Positions 9,626 to 20,218 of a DNA stretch of 64,000 nt are shown in pieces; position 1 is the stretch's first letter; each line of letters opens with the position of its first letter. Source of the DNA: Lepidodermella squamata. Its lineage: Eukaryota; Gastrotricha. The translations under genes and the position numbers were made by a program. The stretch covers positions 2,418,001 through 2,482,000 of the forward strand of contig JBLDXI010000054.1 in the NCBI GenBank assembly GCA_047495785.1, written 5' to 3'. Below the pieces are notes generated by a model. That model was not told the origin of the DNA. It made no database searches and saw only the letters and a list, made by a program, of their open reading frames with translations.

Positions 9626-10098
9626 GGGTGTTGCTATTGGCACATAATTATGTGCCTCTTATTGGCTATTGGCACATAAATTATGTGCCCCTTAATGGCT
9701 ATTGGCACATGACGCTAATTTAAAATTTCGATGTTTTAGAAAATCACGCATCGAATTGTTCCAAGAGTATTGATACCAGGGTTTTCGTCAACGGGGAATC
9801 GAATGGCGATGTCGAAATTGCAGTTAAGGGCCCGCAAATTGGGGTATCCGTCATCTAATGGGTAGCCCAAGTAGAGTATCTGAGGTCTGTCGCACAGCTA
9901 CGTAAAATCCGACGATTCCAGTGAATTCGCCAGCCCTAGATTGCTAATTCAAAGTTGAAATGCAGGTATCTAGGAATTGAACTCCCGAAAAAAGCAGTTG
10001 AAAGCAAAATTTTATGTGCCAATAGCCATTAAGGGGCACATAATGTATGTGCCAATAGCCAATAAGAGGCACATAATTATGTGCCAATAGCCACACCG
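9626..10098. mobile_element. MITE with 85-base terminal inverted repeats
   Basis: Arms 9626-9710 and 10014-10098 are near-perfect inverted repeats. Each arm repeats GGCTATTGGCACATAATTATGTGCC-like subunits that are themselves palindromic around ATAATTAT. The flanks carry TTAAATTTT at 9617-9625 and again at 10099-10107, a likely 9-base target-site duplication. The roughly 300-base interior has no frame for a transposase, so the element is non-autonomous. The superfamily is not decided: 8-9 base duplications suggest hAT or Mutator, while the TTAA core leaves other options open. Confidence 0.85.
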
Positions 10099-10107
10099 TT
10101 AAATTTT

Positions 10108-10808
10108 TTACTAATTTTCTTCGGTGTATTTCAGAACAAGTACGAAAATGCGTTCTTTGATTATCTTGACCTTAATTTCAAAGCTAATGGAGCGTTTAAA
10201 AAAGCTTGCGGTCACACATCATGCTTTGATGTAGAATTTCACTGCGATAGAATTAGTCGGCTAGATTTGCTGTTTATTGAACCCGACTCGAAAAAACACG
10301 CTGTATACCTCTTCATATATTATGTATATTATGTAGGTGTGGATTTTTTACCGCAAGCATAGGTAGTACTTCTATGCTTTCACCTGCGTGTAGTATGTAA
10401 GTAAATGCGTAAAATGCATGCCGGCTTCTATTGACGTTTATTTTTTCGCCCCACTTCGGACACGAATATCGCAAATACGGCAGCTTTTGTTTTCGTATCT
10501 CGCCATAAGACAACTTTTGAATTCTCTTTCAGGATTTGTTCACTACCTTGGAAAATTGACCTTTTTTATAAATAGGTTGATTTATACCTGTTTTAACCTG
10601 TTCATTCCTGCGTGCGCTTGGTAAAATTTTCCTCTAAGCAATTTTTTAAGGTGGAATTTTTATTTAATTTTTTTATGCTATTTTCACATATAACCATAGG
10701 ATACTCTTTGGCTAGCCATACAGAATTCCTTCATAGTAGACCCGAAACTTTAATTATATATTTTTTTTAGATTTAATTTATCGTTTTATTCCGGTTATAT
10801 CGTAAAAA
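10108..10808 (+). other. Intergenic region before transketolase 2
   Basis: No convincing gene. A run of eight T followed by AG near 10762-10770 lies about 38 bases before the ATG at 10809 and looks like a splice acceptor (5'UTR intron or trans-splice site). Short open frames here show no family features. Confidence 0.4.
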
Positions 10809-13800
10809 ATGGCCGATAAGGTGAAGAAATTGCAAGATATTGCGAATAACATTCGCATCCACGGCATTCGCTGTACAACAGCTGCCGGCTCTGGCCACCC
10901 TACGTCGTCGGCCTCAATCGCCGAAATTCTGTCCGTCCTTTTCTTCGACGCGATGGTCTACAACAAGAAATCGATTCGTGACGGCGAATCGGACCGTTTC
11001 ATCCTGTCCAAGGGCCACGCTTGCCCCGCCTTGTACGGCGCCTGGGTTGAAGCCGGGTTCTACAAGGAGTCGGATTTGGACCAGGTGCGAAGCGCGACTT
11101 CGGATCTCGAGGGCCACCCGACGCCGCGTCTGCCTGAAATTGATGTAGCCACTGGTTCTCTCGGCCAGGGGCTGTCTGTCGCGGCTGGTATGGCGTATGT
11201 CGGCAAGTACGTGGACAAAGCGCCTTACAAGGTATTTACAGAAATTTCAAGTACTTATATCTATATTTAATTTAGTTTGATATTTTGTCATACTTGACTA
11301 AAATTCAGAAAATTTTTCTAAAATAAAAATGTATTCACTTGAAAATGATATATGATGCAGTCTTTTCCGAGCCCGTGACTACCGATCTGTGAAATGATTC
11401 AACTTCTCAAACCCAATAGAAGATTACGCATAAGGAGCATTTGGATTATTGACAATACAATGTCAAAAGGCTATTCGACTTTGCGGACAGTTTTAGCTAG
11501 TTTGATCTTCTTAGTAGCACCTTGTTTCCTTGTTCTTTTTACGTGCGGTAAATGGCCGAGTAAACTAACATTCGATTGATCTGAAATTCGCGCTACTACA
11601 GTAGTTATAATTTCGATAGCATCTGCGTGGAGATATCCCAATTTGTTGATGACTTCGCTAACTTCTCCCTGATCAAGCAAACGAGTAATAAATGTTGAAA
11701 ACTTATTCTGATAATGTCTGAATAGTCTGAATAATGTATATTGCAAAGGACAAGATGAATCGCTGATAGAATATGGAAACGATTTTTCCCCGTAACGTAG
11801 TAAAGTCAGATCTTGTCGCTATTTCTGCAACTTCCATGCAATGAGTATCTACAACATCCGCGTCAACACGTTAGAAATGCGACCAAAAAACTGGCCGTTG
11901 AACAAACGGTAGATAAGCCGGCTGCAATCCACAACCTCTATTGGAAGTAGGATTCCTGAGAACGCTAGGCAGAAGGGCACTGAATGAGTCCAGAGCGAAG
12001 GACGACGGAGACGCGTAAAAATCGGGCCAATCGGCTCGTAATGATCGGCGAGAGCCCAAACGCCGGTTCCGTTCAGTTGATTCTCCCACAAATTCAAGGT
12101 AATCGCTTCGGCCAATCCTTGAACACTCAGCTTTCTTAATAACTAAAAACTACCGGAAAGAATTCTATACTAGAAATGTACATGAGTAGACCGGTGAAAA
12201 ACGGTATTTATATAGCAAAACGGTTTATGAATGTTCTAATCATAGCTAGCGTTTGGATATTTTTAAGTGACCAGAAAGCTTGCCGCGTACTCGAGTACAT
12301 TAGTAGTTTGTCAAATTTGTCTTCAGAGTAAACAGGATTTTGATAGAGCGATTTTAGAGAAAAGGCCGTCGACAATTTGTCATTTTCGACCCATTTCTCG
12401 TACCATCTCTCAATTTTTGGTACAACTCAACTGTTACGAGGCCAACCGGGCGGCCTCCTTTTGAGGCGCGACTATTGCGGGGCGAGTCGAGGCATTGTTG
12501 TCGTTGTCGATGCTACATGCAACCGCTAGGCTCGAATTCAGCCGTGTGCTTGATCGTAGGATGCGCGTGTTCGGGCGCAGCAGGGTTTGACTGTGTGCTA
12601 TAACCGGCGGAAACGATGAGCTGAAAGAAACTCTTTGTCACAATGTACGTGCAACATTTTGTTGCATTTCTTGCACTTGTGCCGACAGTTTTTCTTGCAT
12701 AGTGCACAGCGGTTCTGATTCGCAGAAACCAACTTATATTTTCAAGTTTGCGACAACTCGCAAAAATTGATTACTTTGAAATAATTAAATTAATTATCAT
12801 TTATCTGATTACACTTTTTCCGGAAAATTTTTGCCGCGGCTCAGTAATAATTTGCCGCTCAAAGTTCAAACATTTTTTCTCCATGAACGATTTGAAACCC
12901 TTCGCATCCAGCGCCTTCTCTTGAATTTCGTAGCTCACGAGCCCTGACGATGGCTTAACAGCAACAACAACAACGGTAAAATGATGACCCGGACTGGTGG
13001 TCGGCATCTGCTGGATTGCCCGCTTCCCCCTCCTCGCCCGGCCAAAAGCTCGCCTCGTCCATAACTGAGCCGAGTACATATTACTGAGCCGCGGAAATTT
13101 TTTTCCGGATAAGGTGTATCCAACTCAGCCAAGTTAACGACAACTCCGCAACTGAACTAAATTAATTCAGATTTAATAAAGGATTAGATTTGTAGCTGGA
13201 TCTGTAGTCTAAAACCACTTCTTCAGAATCGTGTCTGGTCTGTGCTTGCTGAGCTTGTTCATAGTCCTTCTTCATCTGCTTCGTTGGGACAACCTGGTTC
13301 TCCAAGGTCGTCCACATCCCAGTTCACCGCGTGCCAAATTACAAATTAATATAAACAAATTAATTAAGAAAATATCAAAATAATTTTTTAAATAATTATT
13401 AAATATGATATATTATTTTGGGTACATAATTTAAAAAATACGAACTTTTTTTGTGTGCATTTGAGAATTTTTAAGGACTAAAAATTAATCAATTTAAAAA
13501 ATTAATCAATTTAAAAAATTAATTTTGAGAATTTTTGAGAATTTTAAATAAAATATTAAAATTATGTAGAATAATTATTTTTAAATAATTACTAAATATA
13601 TGATTTTTAGGTTTACTGCCTGCTTGGCGATGGCGAGTCGCAAGAAGGCTCCAACTGGGAGGCGCTCTCCTTCGGCAGTTTCTACAAACTCGACAATTTG
13701 GTGCCCATTTTCGACGTGAACCGCCTCGGCCAGTCGGACCCGACCATGTTCCAGCACGACATGGACGCGTACAAGGCCCGCGTCGAGTCGTTCGGCTGGA

Positions 13801-15515
13801 AGGCGCTCGTCGTCGACGGCCACGACGTGCCCGCCCTCGTCGCCGCCCTCAACCAGGCGAAGACCTCGGGCGTGCCCACCGCCATCCTCGCCCGCACCTT
13901 CAAGGGCAAGGGCATCCCTGAGGTCGAAGATTTACTCAACTGGCACGGAAAGCCACTGCCAAAGGACAAAGCAGCGGCTGCGATTGAGACGATCCGAAGC
14001 CGGTTGTCCTCCCCGGACGCCGCGAAGGCAGCCAACCACGGCCTGGAACCAGCCGCGCCCTCCTGGAAGGTCGACCCGGCCGTCGACTACGCCCACCTTA
14101 AACTATCCGAACCACCCAGCTACAAAATAGGCGATAAAGTCGCGAGCCGTAACGCGTACGGAACCGCCTTAATCAAACTAGGCACCTCGAGCAAACGCGT
14201 TATGGTGTTCGACGCTGAGGTGAAAAATTCGACGATGACGCTCGGGTTCAAGAACAAGTTCCCGGAGCAGTTTGTCGAGTGTTTCATCGCCGAGCAGAAT
14301 TTGGTCGGGGCGGCGACGGGGGCGGCGTGCCGCGACCGCGCTGTTGTCTTCGCGAGCACCTTCGCCGCGTTCTTCTCCCGCGCCTACGACCAGTTGCGCA
14401 TGGGCTGCATCTCGCAGACGAATTTGAACGTCTGCGGGTCGCATGCCGGTGTTTCGATCGGGGCGGATGGTCCGAGCCAAATGGCCCTGGAAGATATCGC
14501 CATGTTCCGCGCCCTGCCGACCTGCACTGTTTTCTACCCGTCCGACGCTGTTTCTACCGAACGAGCGGTTGAACTGGCCGCCCAGACTAAGGGCTTGACT
14601 TTCATCCGAACCACCCGAGGCGCCACCCCGGTTATTTACAAGAATGATGAGCCGTTCCATGTTGGCCAGGCGAAGGTTGTTCGCGAGGGTAAGTCGCCCA
14701 AGGCGGTGATTATTGGGTCTGGTATCACGTTGGCTGAGGCGGTTGTTGCGGCGAATCACTTGGCGGCGAAGGGCGTTGAGACGACGGTGATTGATCCGTT
14801 TACGATCAAGCCCATTGATTCGAAGACGATTGGCGCGGCTGTTACGGCGGCTGGCGGTAACTTGGTTGTTGTTGAAGACCACTACGCTCAGGGTATGCAA
14901 TTTATTCAAACATAAATTTATTTATGTTAAAAATCAATTTTTGAAAAATTTATTTGAAATTTCAAAATTCAAGATTAATATATTTTAGTATATATTCTAA
15001 AATGTAAGCACTTCGAACAAATGGAGTAGCGAGACTGAACAGATTTTTATAAATAAACTGGAAACTATTTTAGCGTGAAATTCAGAATTCGAGAGTTTTA
15101 CGGCGAAATGTAGTGCCAAGACGTTCAAATTAGTCATAGCACCTCAATTGTAACGGTGCAATTATTTTGAACTTTTATTTTTTGACAATTCGATTTTTAT
15201 AACTGGAAAAATCGATGAAATTAATTGAATCAAAACTCATTTAAAATATTAGGGTGGACAATTTAAAAAACAATTTTCAGAAAGTTTTCTTGATTATTCC
15301 AATTTTTTCAAATTGGTCTGTAATATTTGCTGTAATTCATTTCAGGTGGCATCGGCGAGGCTGTGGTGACTGCGCTTGTCCACGACGGCGTCCACATCAA
15401 GAAATTCAAGCACCTGGCCATCCAGGCCGTGCCGCGCTCCGCACCCGACGAAGAGGTGCTCGCTCTCTTCGGCATCGACCACGCCGCGATTGCCGCCGCT
15501 GTCACTGTCCTGTAA
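10809..15515 (+). CDS. tkt: Transketolase, copy 2
   Basis: Second complete transketolase, same role as the 6326 gene. Exons 10809-11231, 13611-14892 and 15346-15515 give 624 residues. The middle exon is exactly 1282 bases in both copies and both introns fall at identical positions, so the genes are tandem duplicates. All motifs are present: [37 protein letters not shown] to [31 protein letters not shown]. It starts at MADKVKKLQDIANNI, without the 15-residue extension of copy 1. Intron 1 is unusually large (2379 bases) and holds a TIR element and degenerate minus-strand frames, while intron 2 is 453 bases. Strong GC bias at third codon positions suggests high expression. Confidence 0.96.
11471..12144 (-). 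pseudogene. Degenerate minus-strand coding fragments inside the transketolase 2 intron
   Basis: Reading the minus strand, three consecutive open stretches in different frames look like one broken gene. One (about 12144-11849) includes GLAEAITLNLWENQLNG and ends SNVLTRML. Its stop overlaps a second frame (RVDADVVDTHCMEVAEIA, about 11880-11716). That leads into a third (LFRLFRHYQNKFSTF to KLAKTVRKVE, 11746-11471). I do not recognise a family. The composition looks more protein-like than random AT-rich DNA, but shadow frames cannot be excluded. If real, it is a decayed gene or element that was inserted in the intron. Confidence 0.3.
12807..13121. mobile_element. Small inverted-repeat element in the transketolase 2 intron
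   Basis: Imperfect 43-base inverted repeats at 12807-12849 and 13079-13121, sharing CCGCGGCTCAGTAATA and TCCGGAAAA. The total of 315 bases and lack of a transposase frame fit a MITE-like insertion. I see no clear target-site duplication. Confidence 0.6.
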
Positions 15516-16051
15516 AAAATCGAAACTTCGATTAATAATATTCCACCTTCAAAAATAACAGCATTTGAAAAACTGATATGATACGAAACCTGTGCGTTGA
15601 ACAATAATCATTCAATTCTTGTGAGCTTTTATTGTCGATTGTAGTCTCATATTTCACAGATTATTCAACGAATTCTATTGGTATAACATTTCAATCACCG
15701 GAATAAAACAATTAACATTGCTTTGGCTTGATATAAATTGGTGTTGTTTTTACGGAATATCTTTCAGTGGAACCAAATTTAAGGTGAGCGGAACGGAACC
15801 AAGCTCAAAATGTGCCGAGTCATTTTTTGAATAATTTCATGAATTTTAGGCGATTTATGAAGTCTGAATTGAACACTCTGTCTAATAGAGAATGTTACGC
15901 TGAATTTACTGGTGATTTTTTTAGAACCATTGTGGTCAATCTTGACTCGCAAAAAATATCCGAAAAAGTGATTTCAGGCCACAAGAAAATTCCAAAAATT
16001 GGTTCCGCTCAACGTAAATTTGGTTCCGGTAAAAGGAGGACCCGTTTTGTT
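15516..16051. other. Convergent intergenic region
   Basis: Lies between the 3' ends of transketolase 2 (plus) and the coiled-coil/ankyrin gene (minus). AATAAA occurs in GGAATAAAAC near 15702. No gene seen. Confidence 0.5.
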
Positions 16052-17824
16052 TTACAATTTCCCGCCTCTTCGTTTCAGCAATTCAACAGTTTTTTCTTTC
16101 TGAGCCTCCGGAACCAGAAGATAGGGCCCTTCGTAAGCCAAAGCTAGAGCTGTGTTTTGCTTGTTATTCCTCGCATTTACATTAGCCCCAGTTGTTAGCA
16201 AATATTGAACAACATGCGCATGCCCCATGAATGCCGCGAACATGAGCGCCGTCCAGCCGTACAGGGCGTCGCGTTCTTCAAGATCGGCGCCGTATTCGCC
16301 GACCAGTTTGCGGACAATGGCGAGGTGGCCCTTTTCAGAGGCTACAATCAGGGCGGTGCAGCCGTCCTTACCCTGCCGGTTGACGTCGACCGATAGGGTG
16401 TTCATTACCCGGTCTACAGCTTCAGCATCACCTTTCCTAGCAGCAGCGATTAATTTCTAAAATTGATAGAAAAAAATAAAAAATTGTCCGAAACTGGGTC
16501 AACTTTTTTAATGAATTTTACCTCTTGGCTATCACGGTTCAAGCTCTTTTGAGGCAGCTCTGGAGTGCCGCCCGCTAGATTGTCCGGTGTTGGGCTGAGT
16601 TCCGGCTCTGGTTCCAGGCCCAATAACTCGTAAATCTGTTGGAAAAATATTTTAAAAAATTCCGAAAATTTCCGCTCCTTACCTGCTGTTTGACCGTGCT
16701 GATTGCGTTATGCGCTTTCTGAAAATATTTTTCAAAATTAGGAAAATTCACGTGATTTCAGCAAAAATCAAAGGACGGCTATAATTGCGGTTCCAGCTAA
16801 AATTCAACCATCTGCGAACTTCATTTTCCCATTCTTAGTGATTTTGGCGATTTTTTTTCCACATTGACAATCTCAAAATCTAATCGCCAAATTACCTCCA
16901 TAACCCTGGGATTATAACCCCGGCTACAATTTAGCCTCAAAGTCAGTGTTGGAAACCAAAATCTAGGGTGCTCCACTTGGCACAACCAAAATTAACCTCA
17001 ATTTTTTGTTCCAGTTTGTTGATCTCGCGCTCTTCGATGAGCTGCGACAACCGGCTTGGCGATCGACCATTGCTCGATCTGGCATCGTCCATTTGCGCTG
17101 CGGCCTGCTCGAGTTGAGCTTTCAACATTTCAACAGTGTCTTGGGCATTCTGTTTTTTCGGTATATAATTCGGAATTAAAACCCGCAAAACTACCGCATG
17201 ATTACTTGAAGGCTCAGCGCCAAGTCGCCATTTCCGTTATCTTCGATCTGGTCATCACCGTAATCTTGACCATCAACCTGTTGCTGTTGTTGGTTGTAAG
17301 GATCGGTATTTTGATAATAATTTTGATCATTTTCTTGTCGATATTGACTGGCCCGGCTTTGAGGCTGCGAGTTCGATGGGACTGGTGTCTGATTAAGACT
17401 CGGCGATAATTGCGGCTTGATTTGATCTAAAAGAGCTCGAAACAATCGCTGAGCATTCTGTTTGTAATTTTTCATAAATATTGAATTTTTTCGAATATTT
17501 CAATCTTACGGCTAGTTTTTGCTCCAGAACTTCAATCCTTGGATGCAGGTTCATTTTAGCCATGTGAAAATTCAACTTTTTTATCTCGGCTAGTTTCTCT
17601 TCGTTCTAGAAATCGAATAAATAATATTTTAAATACTTTTTTTTTAATATTCAGACCTCTTGCTTCAGCCGTTTTATTTGCATCATCAAGTCGAGATCCG
17701 AGACATTTTCTAGCTGATCCTGGTTCGTTCGAATGCTGCCAGATTGCGGCTGGTCGAATCCAGCATTTCGAGCCGGAGACACAGCATCGGACTGCCCTGA
17801 AATACTGGCTGGTCGGGACGCCAT
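16052..17824 (-). CDS. Coiled-coil protein with C-terminal ankyrin repeats
   Basis: Seven exons on the minus strand: 17657-17824, 17510-17605, 17206-17457, 16997-17149, 16683-16718, 16522-16635, 16052-16456. All joins are phase 0 and total 407 residues from MASRPASIS. Order: low-complexity N terminus; coiled coil (LMMQIKRLKQENEEKLAEIKKL and on, with leucine heptads); a Gln/Asn-rich linker with YNQQQQQVDGQ; a second coiled coil (VEMLKAQLEQAAAQM, IEEREINKLEQKIE); then about three ankyrin repeats from KLIAAARKGDAEAV through DGCTALIVASEKGH, GWTALMFAAFMGHAHVV and NKQNTALALAY. It is probably an intracellular scaffold or adaptor; no signal peptide. I do not recognise an orthologue. For exon 3 the donor GTAATC at 17205 keeps the frame; a GTAGTT slightly downstream would break it. 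Confidence 0.8.
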
Positions 17825-18666
17825 GTGGCAAAAGATTCCTAAGTAAAATTAGTCGAAAAACTATGCTGCGTACTGCGTAGGGCCGAACAAAAAACTGGGG
17901 GCTATTCATATTCTCCAAAAAAACCACTATCGCCATTGAATCGCCTTTCAGCTTATTCGTAAAGAGACCTACCTAAAAGGTGCGCGAGATTGAGACAAAT
18001 GACACAACGCATGCTAAGAAAATTTAAAATAATCCAATCTGTTTTTTTCTGAAAATAGACACAGCTGATGCGATTCGACAATTACACAAGGCCCCGTTTT
18101 TATTTGAAATGTGCATTTTTTGCAATTTTTCCTGGCGCCCGTCTAAAGTTGGCTGGATTTTTTCACTGCTCAATGTCAGATTTATTGGAAATTTATATTA
18201 AATTTTCTACATTCCTAAAGCACCTCAACATAATTTTGGCCAGTATTAAAGTTTTCCTGTGTTGTGTGCAAAAAAACTCCAGAGTCCTAATTCCGGCCGC
18301 CCGACCGAAATTAGGTCGCTGCGGCCGAATCTAGGAAGTGGCTGAAGTTAGGGCGGGGTTCTCTATTTTTTTTCAAATCAACAAGAGTCGGAAAACAATC
18401 CGCTTTGCTGCCATAACACAGGAAAAAAACACCGAAAAAACAACCGTCGAATCACGTGATGGTCGCGCTAAAAATTAAGCTGGGCGTTTAAATTATACAC
18501 AGCAATTTTTTTCCAAAAAAACAACTCGTTGAAAAAATGTTGGCAACACTCGTGCTGTATTTTCCTAACCGCAACCGAGCTCATTTTATACCTTGTTTAT
18601 GACTTTGATTTTCAGCCTTTTAACCACTGAATTTGAACTTTTTATACATGCTACCAGCCTGTCCAA
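17825..18666. other. Divergent promoter region
   Basis: 842 bases between two genes transcribed away from each other, so it should contain both promoters. It includes a GC-rich patch with GGCCGCCCGACCGAAATTAG near 18292-18312. No gene recognised. Confidence 0.4.
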
Positions 18667-19845
18667 ATGTCGGCCAAGCTTTTCATTCACCGGTCATGCT
18701 GTGTCTTCGGCTACTCGACGCCAATTCTGCGAAGGGTGTCACTTAGCAGCCAGAGATATTCACTTCAAAACATGCCTGAAAACAACGGCAATATTTCCGA
18801 TTTCGGCCGATCAAACGCGCTAATTGAGCATCGAAATCCGGAAAATTGGCTCATGAAGTTGGATCAAACGGCGGCGAAACGGGACTCGATTTCGCCATTC
18901 ATTCAATCGACAGTTATTGGCAACCCTGTTGAATGGTCGATCCGCCTAACGGAACCACCCGGGTACCAACATGGAACCGACCTAGTTTCAACTTTCGCCG
19001 CTTTTAAAACTGCGATTCGAAAGATCAAATTCGTTTTTCAAGTCCATGAGAATGAAATGTTTGAATTCCTTCGCAACATTCCAGGCTCTCTCGAATTGTT
19101 GCCGAATTTATCGAAAATTCTGAAAGTTCGAGACGGCGGTTTCATCGGCCATGCAAATTCATCGCAGAATATCGGAACCTTCCGCCAATCGCCATTCTGC
19201 AACGCAATTTTCCAGCCAAGCGATGCAATTTCGGCTGAAAGGGCGTTGGAACAAGCGGCGAGATACGTCCCGAAAGGCAAAATGTCCGTAATTAGGACAT
19301 CGAATTCTCGCAATGACTTGATGTATTCATCAAACGACGAATTTTCGATTGGGCGGGCGAAAATTTTGCGGAGACCGCCGCCAAATGAGGCGTCGCACTG
19401 TTTAGTTGTGGCCTGCGGTCGGGTTGTAGGCGAGGCGATTAAGGCGGCTGATTATTTAGCCGATGATCATGGCATTCAAATCACCGTCATCGACCCTTTT
19501 ACGGCAAAACCGATCGATGTGAAAACTATTAGCGATGTGATCAGTCAAAATGGCGGAAAATTGGTTATTGCCGAAGAAGACTGTTCGGAAGGTGATAAAA
19601 ATTCATAAAAAAAATATTTTAAATTTTAATAATTCTAATTAGGTGGATTTGGCGAGGGTTTATTGTCCTGTTTATTGTTGGAAAATTTCCCGCCTACGAG
19701 ACTTGAGTGTGTTAGACACCTTGCGGAATCCTATGTTGACTTCAAAGCTGTTGTTTCTGCTGTCCGGTTGGTTTGCGATCGAGTTCGGCAATATCCTGGC
19801 GATGATTCAGAAATTCGGTCACGCAAATTATCTAAGATGAAATGA
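18667..19845 (+). CDS. Truncated transketolase-like protein, probably catalytically inactive
   Basis: Exons 18667-19591 and 19643-19845 (51-base intron) give 375 residues. It matches transketolase from EPPGYQHG (compare EPPSYKIGD) through [43 protein letters not shown] and VIAEEDCSEGGFGEG, and keeps the second transketolase intron position. Missing are the whole N-terminal ThDP domain and the ECFIAEQN segment with the catalytic Glu. [17 protein letters not shown] has become VRDGGFIGHANSSQNIGTFR. The N terminus (MSAKLFIHRS and on, rich in Arg/Ser/Leu and without acids) looks like a mitochondrial presequence. Open over 1.1 kb, so not a simple pseudogene. It could be a regulatory pseudoenzyme; a decaying duplicate under weak constraint is the alternative. 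Confidence 0.8.
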
Positions 19846-20218
19846 AAAAAACTGTGACATTTTTGCTAATTTTGGAATTTTATAAAAAATGGTGTATTAT
19901 GCAAATTAGATGCAAATTATGAAGACATTATCCAGATATTATTTCAGAATTATATCATTTCAATGTTTTTCCTATTTATCTACTTTCTTAATTGATTTTG
20001 TAAATAAATCTGTAAATTTTAAAAGTTGAAAGAACTTACCCAAATGGCACGTTTGGCGAGGTGAAATTGGACCATTTGGCGGAAATGTGTAATTAACAAC
20101 CTCTGATTGTTTACCTATTACGCCGTTCTCGAATTTACTTCCACTCAAATTGGATCATTTCTTTCATTTTGTTAACGCTAAATTTCATAAATTAAGCAAG
20201 CTATTCTGGCAGCCGTAA
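19846..20218 (+). other. Intergenic region
   Basis: AT-rich DNA with an AATAAAT near 20003. CTGGCAG eight bases before the next ATG could be a splice acceptor. No gene seen. Confidence 0.4.

Noticed and set aside
10081-10362. Open frame of 93 codons overlapping the MITE end
   Set aside because: Begins inside the right arm, has no recognisable family and AT-driven composition.
16205-16460. Plus-strand frames over the ankyrin exon
   Set aside because: Shadows of the minus-strand gene, whose seven phase-0 exons are coherent.
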